Assembly (NCBI RefSeq): GCF_002192415.1
Contig: NZ_CP021780.1
Coordinates: 6,510,001 to 6,574,000 of the forward strand
DNA from: Paenibacillus donghaensis
GTDB lineage: Bacteria; Bacillota; Bacilli; Paenibacillales; Paenibacillaceae
Reading direction: 5' to 3'
DNA length: 64,000 nt
Shown: piece by piece, positions 35,764 through 43,218 of the stretch
Layout: each line of letters starts with the position of its first letter
Numbering within the stretch: the first letter of the stretch is position 1
Program-made: the position numbers and the translations under genes
Notes under the pieces: model-generated
Databases searched by the model: none
What the model was told of the DNA's origin: nothing
What the model saw: the letters and a program-made list of their open reading frames with translations, nothing else

Positions 35764-36066
35764 AAGTAGAAACGGCTTCGCCGTCCTCTGCAAGAGGCGG
35801 CATCCGTTTCTGCGAGAAATAGAAGGATAAAGCATCAGGTGAAACTCATACTTTCTTATATTTCAAGTAGAAACGGCTTCACCGTCCTCTGTAAGAGACG
35901 GTGTCCGTTTCTGCGAGAAATAGAAGGATAAAGCATCAGGTGAAACTTATACTTTCTTATATTTCAAGTAGAAACGGCCTCGCCGTCCTCTGCAAGAGGC
36001 GGTGTCCGTTTCTGCGAGAAATAAAAGGATAAAGCATCAGGTGAAACTTATACTTTCTTATATTTC
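35764..36066. repeat. Three tandem copies of the 101-bp GAAACGG element
   Basis: Units start at 35764, 35865 and 35966, each exactly 101 bp. Each opens AAGTAGAAACGG, folds as an imperfect hairpin (GAAACGGCTTCGCCG with a compensating CGG...CCGTTTC side), continues GCGAGAAATAGAAGGATAA and ends in ACTTTCTTATATTTC. Single copies occur at 3640 (inverted), 16171, 37990 and 40338, with fragments at 2398 and 32343. No open frame. Confidence 0.9.
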
Positions 36067-36076
36067 AAGAAGAAAA

Positions 36077-36126
36077 CAGCACCCTGCTGTATCTCCATCG
36101 GTACAACTTGGAGTCGCAGGGTGCTG
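36077..36126 (-). terminator. Terminator of the formate/nitrite transporter gene
   Basis: CAGCACCCTGC pairs perfectly with GCAGGGTGCTG; on the minus strand TTTTCTTCTTG follows, 13 bases past the stop codon. Confidence 0.85.
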
Positions 36127-36138
36127 CTCTATGACCGT

Positions 36139-36966
36139 TTACGCGTGTTTCTTCACACCTTGGTTGCTTATAGTATCAACCGATTGAATCGCAGCCGGAG
36201 CATTCCGCAGATAGGCTACCCAATAAGCCGCGGCTACGAATATGGCTCCGCCTGTCAGATTGCCCAGCCAGACCGGAACGAAGTTTTCGAAATATTGCCC
36301 CCAAGTGAAATATCCCTCAAAAATTGCTGCCGGAATCAGGAACATGTTGGCTACAACGTGCTGAAAGCCGATGGCTACGAAAGCCATGGTTGGAAACCAG
36401 ATACCGAGAATTTTGCCGCTGAAGTTATCTGCCCCGTATGACAGCCATACAGCCAGCGCGACCAGCCAGTTACAGCCGATACCCGATACAAAGGACTGAA
36501 GGAAATCCGCTTCAATCTTGTGCCCCGCCATGTCGACCAGCTTCTCCAGATATACACCCTCTGCGGTCAGGCCCACAACATGCCCGAAGAAATAAGCTAC
36601 GAATAAAGCCCCTGCCAGATTGCTGATTGTGATCAGCACTAGATTCTTGATAACCTCCAGAAATGTAATCTTCTTCGCGATAAAAGCAAGCGGCACCGCC
36701 ATCATATTGCCTGTCAGCAATTCGCCTCCGGCCAGCAGCACCAGAATCAGACCTACCGGGAATAAGGCTGCCCCGATAAAGTTGGAGATAGACCCCCATT
36801 CTGCAGGTGCTCCGGCAATAACACGGATATCCAGCAGAAATCCGAGCGCGATAAATGCTCCTCCCAGAAAGCCCAGAATCAGTACGGCGCTGAGCGGATT
36901 ATGGGCCTTCTTAATCCCATTCTCCACCGTCACTTCGGCAATCTGTTGCGGTTTGTTATAAGCCAT
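36139..36966 (-). CDS. Formate/nitrite transporter (FNT family)
   Basis: Pentameric channel for formate, nitrite or related small anions (FocA/NirC/YwcJ family). The 275-aa protein has six membrane segments plus the re-entrant parts; family motifs are GGAFIALGFLL (TM1), AGGELLTGNMM (TM2) and the TM5 FQHVVANMF. I use ATG 36964-36966, nine bases after AAGGGG; six codons upstream are also open. The promoter carries two redox-type palindromes. Whether it carries formate or nitrite is not decided by sequence; no nir or pfl gene is in the window. Confidence 0.93.
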   Translation of the reverse strand: MAYNKPQQIAEVTVENGIKKAHNPLSAVLILGFLGGAFIALGFLLDIRVIAGAPAEWGSISNFIGAALFPVGLILVLLAGGELLTGNMMAVPLAFIAKKITFLEVIKNLVLITISNLAGALFVAYFFGHVVGLTAEGVYLEKLVDMAGHKIEADFLQSFVSGIGCNWLVALAVWLSYGADNFSGKILGIWFPTMAFVAIGFQHVVANMFLIPAAIFEGYFTWGQYFENFVPVWLGNLTGGAIFVAAAYWVAYLRNAPAAIQSVDTISNQGVKKHA

Positions 36967-37014
36967 GGTTCCTATCCCCTTCATCTATTTACTTCAAATT
37001 TGTTCCTTTATGCC

Positions 37015-37056
37015 ATTGTAGCGCGTCAAATAGCACATTTACGTGATAAATATCAC
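37015..37056 (-). promoter_or_regulatory. FNT promoter with Fnr-like box near -41.5
   Basis: Minus-strand TACAAT (37015-37020) has no good -35 at the right distance. Instead a palindrome GTGATAAATATCAC (37043-37056) is centred about 41.5 bases upstream of the start point implied by the -10, the classical position for an Fnr/CRP-type activator (consensus TGTGA-N6-TCACA). Confidence 0.65.
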
Positions 37057-37071
37057 TCTCATAAAACCTAA

Positions 37072-37085
37072 GTGAAAGTTTTCAC
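37072..37085. promoter_or_regulatory. Second redox palindrome upstream of the FNT gene (Rex-like)
   Basis: GTGAAAGTTTTCAC is a near-perfect palindrome matching the core of both the Rex box (TTGTGAA-N4-TTCACAA) and an Fnr box. It is centred 29 bp from the first box, at about -70. Rex is known to control the FNT gene ywcJ in Bacillus subtilis, which supports a Rex reading. Confidence 0.55.
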
Positions 37086-37155
37086 TGACATGTCAAATTT
37101 ACTGATATCCCGGCATTAAGCTAATCGGGCAGGATACCTACAATGATTCTACTCG

Positions 37156-37194
37156 AAAAAAACCCGCCCTTAGGACTGACTAAAAGGGGCGGGT
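37156..37194 (-). terminator. Terminator downstream of the broken sigma/anti-sigma region
   Basis: GACCCGCCCC and GGGCGGGT arms followed on the minus strand by TTTTTTTCG. It lies 28 bases past the last stop of the anti-sigma remnant and isolates the FNT promoter from upstream transcription. Confidence 0.85.
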
Positions 37195-37221
37195 CAAAAG
37201 ATTAAAGACTACCTTCATGTA

Positions 37222-37485
37222 TTAGAGTTTAACTTCTTCATTCCGGCTGGGATCGCTGTATTTATAGATTTCAGGGTTCAGTTCTTATACCACTCCGGAG
37301 ATTCAAATTGAAATAAATGCTGATAACTTTCGGGATCTCCTTTCAAATTCCAACCCCCAGTGATTGTTTGATCACCTATAACCAACTGTGCAGTATTATA
37401 ATGGACAATTCCTTTTTTAAGCGAATCTTGTTCGTCTATTAGAATTTGGATATCCAAAGGAGTAACCACCAGCTGATCTAAAGTT
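37222..37485 (-). pseudogene. C-terminal remnant of a gene that followed the sigma gene (anti-sigma-like)
   Basis: The frame ELQTLDQLVVTPLDIQIL ... GWNLKGDPESYQHLFQFES runs without a start codon from the point where the sigma gene is broken, hits a stop at 37278, and clearly continues in the next frame as NPEIYKYSDPSRNEEVKL before TAA at 37222. So it lacks its 5' part and has one frameshift. The VTPLDIQILIDEQ style resembles the C-terminal domain of DUF4179/anti-sigma-type proteins encoded after ECF sigma genes in Bacillales; this is an inference from position and style. Confidence 0.6.
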
Positions 37486-37914
37486 TGCAGTTCCTTCGGG
37501 TATGTTCATCACTTTTGAGATCTCGGGTACAGTCAAATCGTTTATAAAACGAAGGACCACTACCATTCTGATTTTGTCGGGGAGCTTACTGTATAATCCT
37601 TGCAGTTCTTTTTTAGTTTCCCGCCGATTTAAACGTTCTTCTACAGGATTGGAATCCTGAGCCCTGGATAGTAAATAATTGCTTACTTCTTTCATCAGTC
37701 CTGCTTTACGCCTTTTAAGAACACTGTTACACTCATTCGAAGCAATTCGCAGAATCCACGATTTCAGGTTCCTTACTTTTGATCGATCAGCCAAGATAAC
37801 TTTGACAAATACCTCTTGGCAAGTATCCTCTGCATCCGCCTGATTTTTCATCAAATAGTAACAAAAATAATATACTTGTTCTTTATAGCGTTCGAATATT
37901 TCACGGTCAGTCAT
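37486..37914 (-). pseudogene. ECF-type RNA polymerase sigma factor, truncated in region 4
   Basis: Starts MTDREIFERYKEQVYYFCYY at an ATG after AAAGGGGG. Region 2 is present (KNQADAEDTCQEVFVKVI, then LKSWILRIASNECNSVLKRR) and region 4 begins (LYSKLPDKIRMVVVLRF ... LTVPEISKVMNIPEGT). After PEGT the expected KSRLHRGRKLL helix is lost: the sequence jumps directly into the anti-sigma-like remnant, and the sigma frame ends at 37417 with unrelated residues. A deletion of the end of the sigma gene plus the start of the next gene explains this. The recognition helix is incomplete, so function is doubtful. Confidence 0.75.
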
Positions 37915-37989
37915 GCTGCTGCACCCCCTTTTTGCTGTTCTCATCTATAAGACTAATACTGGCATATAATCGTTCATTTTTACGGGAAA

Positions 37990-38090
37990 CAAGTGGAAAC
38001 GTCGTCGTCCTTTTAAAAGGACGACGACGTTTCAGCGAGAAATAGAAGGATAATTGATGGCGTGAAACCTATAAATTCTTATATTTCGAA
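37990..38090. repeat. Copy of the 101-bp GAAACGG element
   Basis: ACAAGTGGAAACG, then a near-perfect hairpin CGTCGTCGTCCTTTTAAAAG/GACGACGACG, CAGCGAGAAATAGAAGGATA and TATAAATTCTTATATTTCG. It lies between the sigma remnant and the NADH oxidase terminator. Confidence 0.8.
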
Positions 38091-38148
38091 ATAAAACAGC
38101 GGCAGTCCAGGACTTTACTTTCTCGTCCATGGCTGTCGCTGTTTTATT
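38090..38148 (-). terminator. Terminator of the NADH oxidase gene
   Basis: AATAAAACAGCG and CGCTGTTTTATT are perfect 12-bp arms around a 35-base loop, giving a T-rich 3' side on the minus strand. Confidence 0.8.
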
Positions 38149-38236
38149 GGGGTTACTCTAATATTTGCCTTGAACACCAACCCGGGAGTCCATCAAAGAT
38201 GGCTCCGGCTTGGGGCTTGACTGCTTGCGTGTTGGA

Positions 38237-39601
38237 TTATACTGTTACAGGCACTTTGCGCTCTATTGTCTTCGGCAGTGCGGCAAGTCCGGCTGTATTC
38301 AGGAAGTTCCATGGCTTGTTGTAATGCGGCTGGAAGAAGAAGTCGATGAAGGCCAGTTGGTCGACCGTCATTTTATTCTGGATGCAGACCGAAACCGTAT
38401 TGACCGATTGCGTCAGATCCATCTTGGACATAATCTGCGCACCCAGCACGCGGCGGGTAGCACGGTCATAAACCACCTTAAGCTGAACCTGTTCAAAGGT
38501 TGGCATAAACTCCGGACGGTAGTTATCCTGAATCATAACGGATTCCACATCCATCCCTTCAGCCTTGGCTGCATCCTCCGTAAGACCAGTGCCAGCGATA
38601 TTGTCTTCATAAATCTTAATACCGGAAGTTCCCTGCGTACCCATATATGGAATGGTCTCAGCCACCAGATTGCGGGCGACCAGCGTACCCATCCGTACGG
38701 CGTTGGTTGCCAGCGGGATGTAGGCATGTTTGCCGGTCGGATTATAATGAATCGCACAGCTGTCACCGGCCGCGAACACATCGGGAATGCTGGTCTGCAT
38801 GTAATCATTGACCATAATCGCGCCGTTAGGCAGCATATCTACTTGGCCTTTCAGCAGCTCGGTGTTCGGGCGGAAGCCGATGCACAGAATCACCAGATCC
38901 GTCTCATGCTCGCCTTTGCTGGTAATGACCTTGGTTACTTTTCCATTCTCACCAGCAAAAGAGCTGACCTTCTCACCCAATGCAAGCTTGATTCCGTGAT
39001 CCTCCAGCGATTGCTGGATAGGGGCCGTAAATTCCTCATCGAGATATTTGCTCAGGATACGTTCTTCGCCGTCGATCAGCGTCACCTGCTTGCCATTCAT
39101 CTGAAAAGCTTCAACTAACTCAACGCCGATATATCCGGCTCCGACCACAGTGATTCTCTTCACCTGCTGAGCGCGCTCAATAATGGTGTTGGAGTGATTG
39201 TAGTTTTTGGAGAGCAGGATGCCGTCCAGCTCTATACCGTCCAGCTTCGGAATAATCGGCCATGAGCCGGTAGTCATAATCAGCTTGTCATACGTATCGT
39301 CAAATTCCTGTCCATTCTCCAGATTGCGGGCACGCACCGTCTTCAACTTCGTATCCACTGCAATAATTTCATGGCGCATATTGGTCTTCACGCCCAGAGC
39401 GGCCAGTTGCTCCGGCGAGGAGTAGAACAATCCTTGCGGGTCTTTGACTACTCCGCCTACGTACAAGGCAATCCCACAGGACAGAAAGGAAATATTATCA
39501 TTGCGCTCATACACTGTGATCTCTGCATCCGGGTACAGCTGAGCGGTATTCACAATAGCGGCGGTTCCGGCATGGGTACATCCAATGACAACAACTTTCA
39601 T
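38237..39601 (-). CDS. nox: NADH oxidase (probably water-forming), FAD-dependent
   Basis: Flavoprotein of the disulfide-reductase family that oxidises NADH with O2. The 454-aa protein starts at ATG 39599-39601 after GAGGAGG. FAD site VVVIGCTHAGTAA (3-15), single redox-active C42 in FLSCGIALYVGG, NAD site VVGAGYIGVELVEA, second FAD motif VFAAGDSCAI, and the C-terminal FFFQPHYNKPWNFLN typical of four-electron NADH oxidases. Coenzyme A disulfide reductases are the closest alternative. Two Fnr/Rex-like palindromes precede it, suiting an enzyme that restores NAD+ when oxygen reappears. Confidence 0.88.
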   Translation of the reverse strand: MKVVVIGCTHAGTAAIVNTAQLYPDAEITVYERNDNISFLSCGIALYVGGVVKDPQGLFYSSPEQLAALGVKTNMRHEIIAVDTKLKTVRARNLENGQEFDDTYDKLIMTTGSWPIIPKLDGIELDGILLSKNYNHSNTIIERAQQVKRITVVGAGYIGVELVEAFQMNGKQVTLIDGEERILSKYLDEEFTAPIQQSLEDHGIKLALGEKVSSFAGENGKVTKVITSKGEHETDLVILCIGFRPNTELLKGQVDMLPNGAIMVNDYMQTSIPDVFAAGDSCAIHYNPTGKHAYIPLATNAVRMGTLVARNLVAETIPYMGTQGTSGIKIYEDNIAGTGLTEDAAKAEGMDVESVMIQDNYRPEFMPTFEQVQLKVVYDRATRRVLGAQIMSKMDLTQSVNTVSVCIQNKMTVDQLAFIDFFFQPHYNKPWNFLNTAGLAALPKTIERKVPVTV

Positions 39602-39687
39602 AATTTCTTCCTCCTCCAATTGGTGAAGCTCTTTATATAATGGCTTGCTGGTGATCATACGATAAGGACTACATTGCGGCGGTCAGT

Positions 39688-39703
39688 TGTGATTTATTTC
39701 ACT
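39688..39703. promoter_or_regulatory. Fnr/Rex-like box upstream of nox (proximal)
   Basis: TGTGATTTATTTCACT: GTGA-N6-TCAC palindrome about 95 bases before the nox start. It fits the Fnr consensus and the Rex core (TTGTGA...TTCAC) about equally. Confidence 0.6.
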
Positions 39704-39720
39704 TTATAACCTGATTATAT

Positions 39721-39736
39721 TGTGATTTATATCACA
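39721..39736. promoter_or_regulatory. Fnr/Rex-like box upstream of nox (distal)
   Basis: TGTGATTTATATCACA is a perfect match to TGTGA-N6-TCACA. It is centred 33 bp, about three helical turns, from the proximal box. Confidence 0.65.
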
Positions 39737-39787
39737 TTACAAGCCTTTTAGCCGATCTTCCCATAATGTTCACATCTTCGATTGCTC

Positions 39788-40120
39788 ACCAGAATCGATC
39801 CCTCCCAAACCAGAATCGATCCCTCCCAAACCAGAATCGATCCCTCCCAAACCCTCCCTTCCAAGGGAGGGCCCCAGAGGGCTGCACCCTCTGGACTCCC
39901 GCAAGTTTGGCGAATGAGTCTGGCGGTACTGTGTTTAAGAGGCTGGGAGGTAGGAACGCTTATCCCTGCGGGACCGCTTGGACGTCGCAGGGGTTGGCCG
40001 GCGATCCCTGACAGGATGCACGGCCGTGGGCTAAGGTCAAGTGCAGGCTGTTCCTTCGGAATGCGCAAGACCCTTAGGGCAAGTGCAGGCTGTTCCTTCG
40101 GAATGCGCAAGACCTTAAAT
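39788..40120. repeat. Composite repeat element (copy 2, with two array units)
   Basis: Starts with three tandem copies of the 21-bp CAGAATCGATCCCTCCCAAA+C, then the same core as at 8335-8530 (CCTTCCAAGGGAGGGCCCC, GCAAGTTTGGCGAATGAG, CGCTTATCCCTGCGGGACCG), then two ~42-bp units of the type GTGCAGGCTGTTCCTTCGGA with ATGCGCAAGACC. Core similarity to copy 1 is high, but the array has two units instead of about ten. Confidence 0.85.
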
Positions 40121-40337
40121 ATAAATCCGCAATCGGGCTTTCCCGGTAGCTTTAGCTTCTCCACATCCTGCGACTATTATGTTCAGGAAGCTCTGGAAGA
40201 GGCTGTTAAGCCTGCCCTTAAACGAATTTGCGGGCTACTGCTTCGCTCCCTACGAGGATGTAGAAGGTCGATGTGGACGTGAGAACAGTGATATTCTTCT
40301 GCCTTCAAGCTCAGCAGGTCATATACAGCCACCTACC
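40121..40337. other. Gene-free stretch between repeat elements
   Basis: Nothing recognisable. Short plus-strand frames here have no ribosome sites and are interrupted by the flanking repeats. Confidence 0.4.
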
Positions 40338-40438
40338 AAGAAGAAACGGCATCGCCGTCCTCTGCAAGAGGCGCATCCGTTTCTGTGAGAAATAGAAGGA
40401 TAAATTATGGCGTGAACATATAAATTCTTATATTTTGC
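40338..40438. repeat. Copy of the 101-bp GAAACGG element
   Basis: AAGAAGAAACGGCATCGCCG, then CAAGAGGCGCATCCGTTTC, GAGAAATAGAAGGATAAATT and TATAAATTCTTATATTTTG; length matches the 101-bp unit. Confidence 0.8.
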
Positions 40439-40440
40439 AC

Positions 40441-40738
40441 AAAATGCCTGCAATCATACAGGTTTTTCGTGCAAAAACGGTCTTCGGAACCCAATGCCTG
40501 CAAAAGTGCAGGCATTTACGCCCCAGCGCTGGTTCGCAGACCCAACCGCCGGAAAACCTGTACTTTTGCAGGAATTCAGCGAACAAGTGAAAGCGGAGAG
40601 GAAATTCCTGTACTTTTACAGGAATTTCTCTCTGGGTGAGCATTCTGACCCTTCATCCTTAAGCTTTGGCATCCTTGTTCCGCGGTGTTGAATAGAGGCC
40701 GGCGAGCAGCTAATGGGGAAAGGGGCCTAAGTAGTAAC
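40441..40738. mobile_element. GTTACT-family element, type iv (CCTG...CAGG hairpins)
   Basis: Four hairpin units: CCTGCAATCATACAGG; AATGCCTGC-AAAAGT-GCAGGCATT (perfect 9-bp arms); CCTGT-ACTTTT-GCAGG; and AAATTCCTGT-ACTTTT-ACAGGAATTT (perfect 10-bp arms). Loops are six bases. The right end GGCCTAAGTAGTAAC is the shared family terminus; the left terminus is not recognisable. No coding capacity. Confidence 0.65.
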
Positions 40739-40755
40739 ATTCGCGGCAACAAAAA

Positions 40756-40786
40756 TAGCACTGCCGTTAGATAAACGGCAGTGCCA
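40756..40786 (-). terminator. Terminator of fhs
   Basis: GGCACTGCCGTT/AACGGCAGTGC stem with a short loop, followed on the minus strand by TATTTTTGTTG. Confidence 0.85.
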
Positions 40787-40817
40787 GTCCATGTAGTTCT
40801 ATAAGGGAGGAGTCGGA

Positions 40818-42452
40818 CTACAGCAAGCCCTGCAGCTCGCCGTCCTCATCCAGATGCAGCCCTTCCGCAGCCGGCCGGGCCGGAAGGCCCGGCATCGTGA
40901 CAATATTGCCGGTAATCACTACGGCAAATCCAGCACCCAAGGAAAGCGTGATGTCCCGTACTCCTAGGGTGAAGCCTTGGGGAGCGCCCAACAGCCGGGG
41001 CTGGTCCGAGAAGGAATACGGCGTCTTCGCCATACAGACCTGCAGCCCGTTCAGCCCAAGCCGCTCAATCACCGCCAGGCTGCGTTTCGCAGCTTGGGAG
41101 AAGGCTACCTCGGCACCGCGATAAATCTCGCGCACAAGGGTATGAATCTTGGCCGGAATATCCGCGTTGTCCTCATACAATGGGGCGAAGCCGCCTGTGT
41201 CTTCCTGTTCCAGCAGCTTCTGCAGCGCCTCAGCCAGCTCCAGTCCGCCGGCACTGCCCTGTGCCCATACTTTGGATACGGCGGCAGGGACACCGAGGCG
41301 GCGGCAGGCCTCGCGGATCTCATCGATCTCAGCTGCCGAATCACCTTCAAAATGATTGATGGCCACCAGCACAGGCACGCCAAATTTGCCCAGATTCTCA
41401 ATATGACGCTCCATGTTGGACAGCCCAGCGAGCAAGGCCGCGCGGTTGGCTGCATACAGCTCATCTTTGCGCACTCCGCCGTTGTATTTCAGCGACTTGG
41501 CCGTTACTACCAAGACCGCTGCCGCAGGAGCAAGCCCGGCCTGGCGGCATTTGATATCCATGAACTTCTCCGCACCCAGATCAGCGCCGAAGCCCGCTTC
41601 TGTTACTACCACTTCAGCCAGCTTCAGAGCATAACGGGTGCCGATAACACTGCTGCAGCCATGAGCAATATTGGCGAACGGTCCGCCGTGTACAATAACC
41701 GGCGTTCCCTCCAGCGTCTGCACCAGGTTCGGCTTCACCGCTTCTTTTAGCAGCGCCGTCATCGCTTCCACCGCGCCAATCTCCTTGGCGGTTACCGGTT
41801 CGCCCTGACGGTTGTATCCGACCAGCATACGGCTAAGCCGTTTCTGCAGATCAGCCAGGTTGTCGCACAGGCACAGCACGGCCATAATCTCGGAGGCCGT
41901 AGTAATCTGGAAGCCGCTCTCGCGCACAGCACCGTTCCCGTCTCCGAGTCCAGTCACAATGCTGCGCAGACTGCGGTCGTTCATGTCCATGACTCTTTTC
42001 CACATAATGCGCTGCGGATCCAGATCAAGCGCATTGCCATGAAATATATGATTGTCGATCATTGCCGACAACAGATTATGTGCGGTCGTAACCGCATGGA
42101 TGTCGCCCGTGAAATGCAGATTGATCTCATCCGCAGGCACAATTTGCGCTTTGCCGCCCCCGGTCGCTCCACCCTTCATGCCTAGGCAGGGGCCGAGGGA
42201 AGGCTCGCGCAGTGCAGCCACCGTCTTGACTCCTGCCGCATTCATCGCTTGGGCCAGCCCGATGGTGGTCAGCGTCTTTCCTTCGCCCGCAGGCGTGGGA
42301 TTTACCGCAGTGACCAGCACCAGCTTGCCGTTTGGCTTGTTCTTAAGCTCTTCCCACAGCGACGGAGAGAGCTTGCTTTTGTATTTGCCGTACAATTCCA
42401 AATGCTGTCCATCAATGCCTGCTTCTGCTGCTACCTCTGTAATTAACCTCAT
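40818..42452 (-). CDS. fhs: Formate-tetrahydrofolate ligase
   Basis: ATP-dependent synthesis of 10-formyltetrahydrofolate from formate and THF, feeding one-carbon metabolism. The 544-aa protein has the P-loop region NPTPAGEGKTLTTIGLAQAM (about 51-70) and the typical LREPSLGPCLGMKGGATGGG. Length is a little under the usual ~556. ATG start; ribosome site GGAGGG. Monocistronic with its own terminator. It could use formate imported by the FNT channel encoded 4 kb away, but there is no operon link. Confidence 0.95.
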   Translation of the reverse strand: MRLITEVAAEAGIDGQHLELYGKYKSKLSPSLWEELKNKPNGKLVLVTAVNPTPAGEGKTLTTIGLAQAMNAAGVKTVAALREPSLGPCLGMKGGATGGGKAQIVPADEINLHFTGDIHAVTTAHNLLSAMIDNHIFHGNALDLDPQRIMWKRVMDMNDRSLRSIVTGLGDGNGAVRESGFQITTASEIMAVLCLCDNLADLQKRLSRMLVGYNRQGEPVTAKEIGAVEAMTALLKEAVKPNLVQTLEGTPVIVHGGPFANIAHGCSSVIGTRYALKLAEVVVTEAGFGADLGAEKFMDIKCRQAGLAPAAAVLVVTAKSLKYNGGVRKDELYAANRAALLAGLSNMERHIENLGKFGVPVLVAINHFEGDSAAEIDEIREACRRLGVPAAVSKVWAQGSAGGLELAEALQKLLEQEDTGGFAPLYEDNADIPAKIHTLVREIYRGAEVAFSQAAKRSLAVIERLGLNGLQVCMAKTPYSFSDQPRLLGAPQGFTLGVRDITLSLGAGFAVVITGNIVTMPGLPARPAAEGLHLDEDGELQGLL

Positions 42453-42641
42453 GCTCTTAAGAAACCCTCCTGCCGTTATTATCCTGAATCTTCGCGCACC
42501 CTATGCGAGTCAGCCGTATGTATGTTGGGTGCATTCTATACAAAGGATACCCTGTCTGGAGAGAGCGTCAAGCATTATCTTTCAGAAAAGTTCACATGTG
42601 CTGGCAGACACAGTAAGCACAAACGGCTTGGCGGTCTGAAA

Positions 42642-43118
42642 CTACAGCAAAGACTCAATGGTCTCTTTCATCGTTTCTGGTGATTCCTTCGGCTCTACCC
42701 GGGCCACAACATTGCCGCTGCGGTCCACCAGGAACTTGGTGAAGTTCCACTGGATATCGCTGGTGTCGCCGGTGCCGGGCTGTTGGCCTTTGAGGTATTG
42801 GAACAGCGGGCTGGCCTCGGGTCCGTTCACATCCATTTTGGCGAATACCGGGAAGGTGACTCCATAGTTAATCTGGCAGAACTCTTCCGCTTCCTCGCTG
42901 GTGCCTGGCTCCTGGCCGGCGAACTGGTTGCAGGGAAAGCCCAGCACAGCAAGTCCCTGTGCTCCATATTCCTCATTCAGCTTCTGGAGGTCGCCATACT
43001 GTGGAGTGAGTCCGCATTTGCTGGCCGTGTTGGCAATTAGCAGCACCTTGCCTTCATAGTCCTTTAAAGAGACTTCTTGGCCTGAAGGAGTAAGGGCTGC
43101 AAAGCTGTAGATCGACAT
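42642..43118 (-). CDS. Glutathione peroxidase family thiol peroxidase
   Basis: 158-aa peroxidase of the glutathione-peroxidase fold with a cysteine (not selenocysteine) at the active site, NTASKCGLTPQYGDL; the other catalytic residues appear as Gln in CNQFAGQEPGT and Trp-Asn in IQWNFTKFLVD. In bacilli such enzymes usually use thioredoxin or bacillithiol. ATG 43116-43118 gives the canonical N-terminus (MSIYSFAAL); 13 more codons upstream are open. Confidence 0.93.
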   Translation of the reverse strand: MSIYSFAALTPSGQEVSLKDYEGKVLLIANTASKCGLTPQYGDLQKLNEEYGAQGLAVLGFPCNQFAGQEPGTSEEAEEFCQINYGVTFPVFAKMDVNGPEASPLFQYLKGQQPGTGDTSDIQWNFTKFLVDRSGNVVARVEPKESPETMKETIESLL

Positions 43119-43218
43119 TTCTGTTCCCAACCTTTCGCTAAGGGGATTTGATTCCATTCAAATTTAAACTTATCTGCAGCCGAAAGCAAACTTTGCAGTT
43201 CTGGCTCTTCTGGGACGC

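Noticed and set aside
35096..36138. Possible cas2 or cas1 remnant beyond the CRISPR leader
   Set aside because: I read both strands for Cas1/Cas2/Cas4-like stretches and found none; only repeats and one short unassignable tail.
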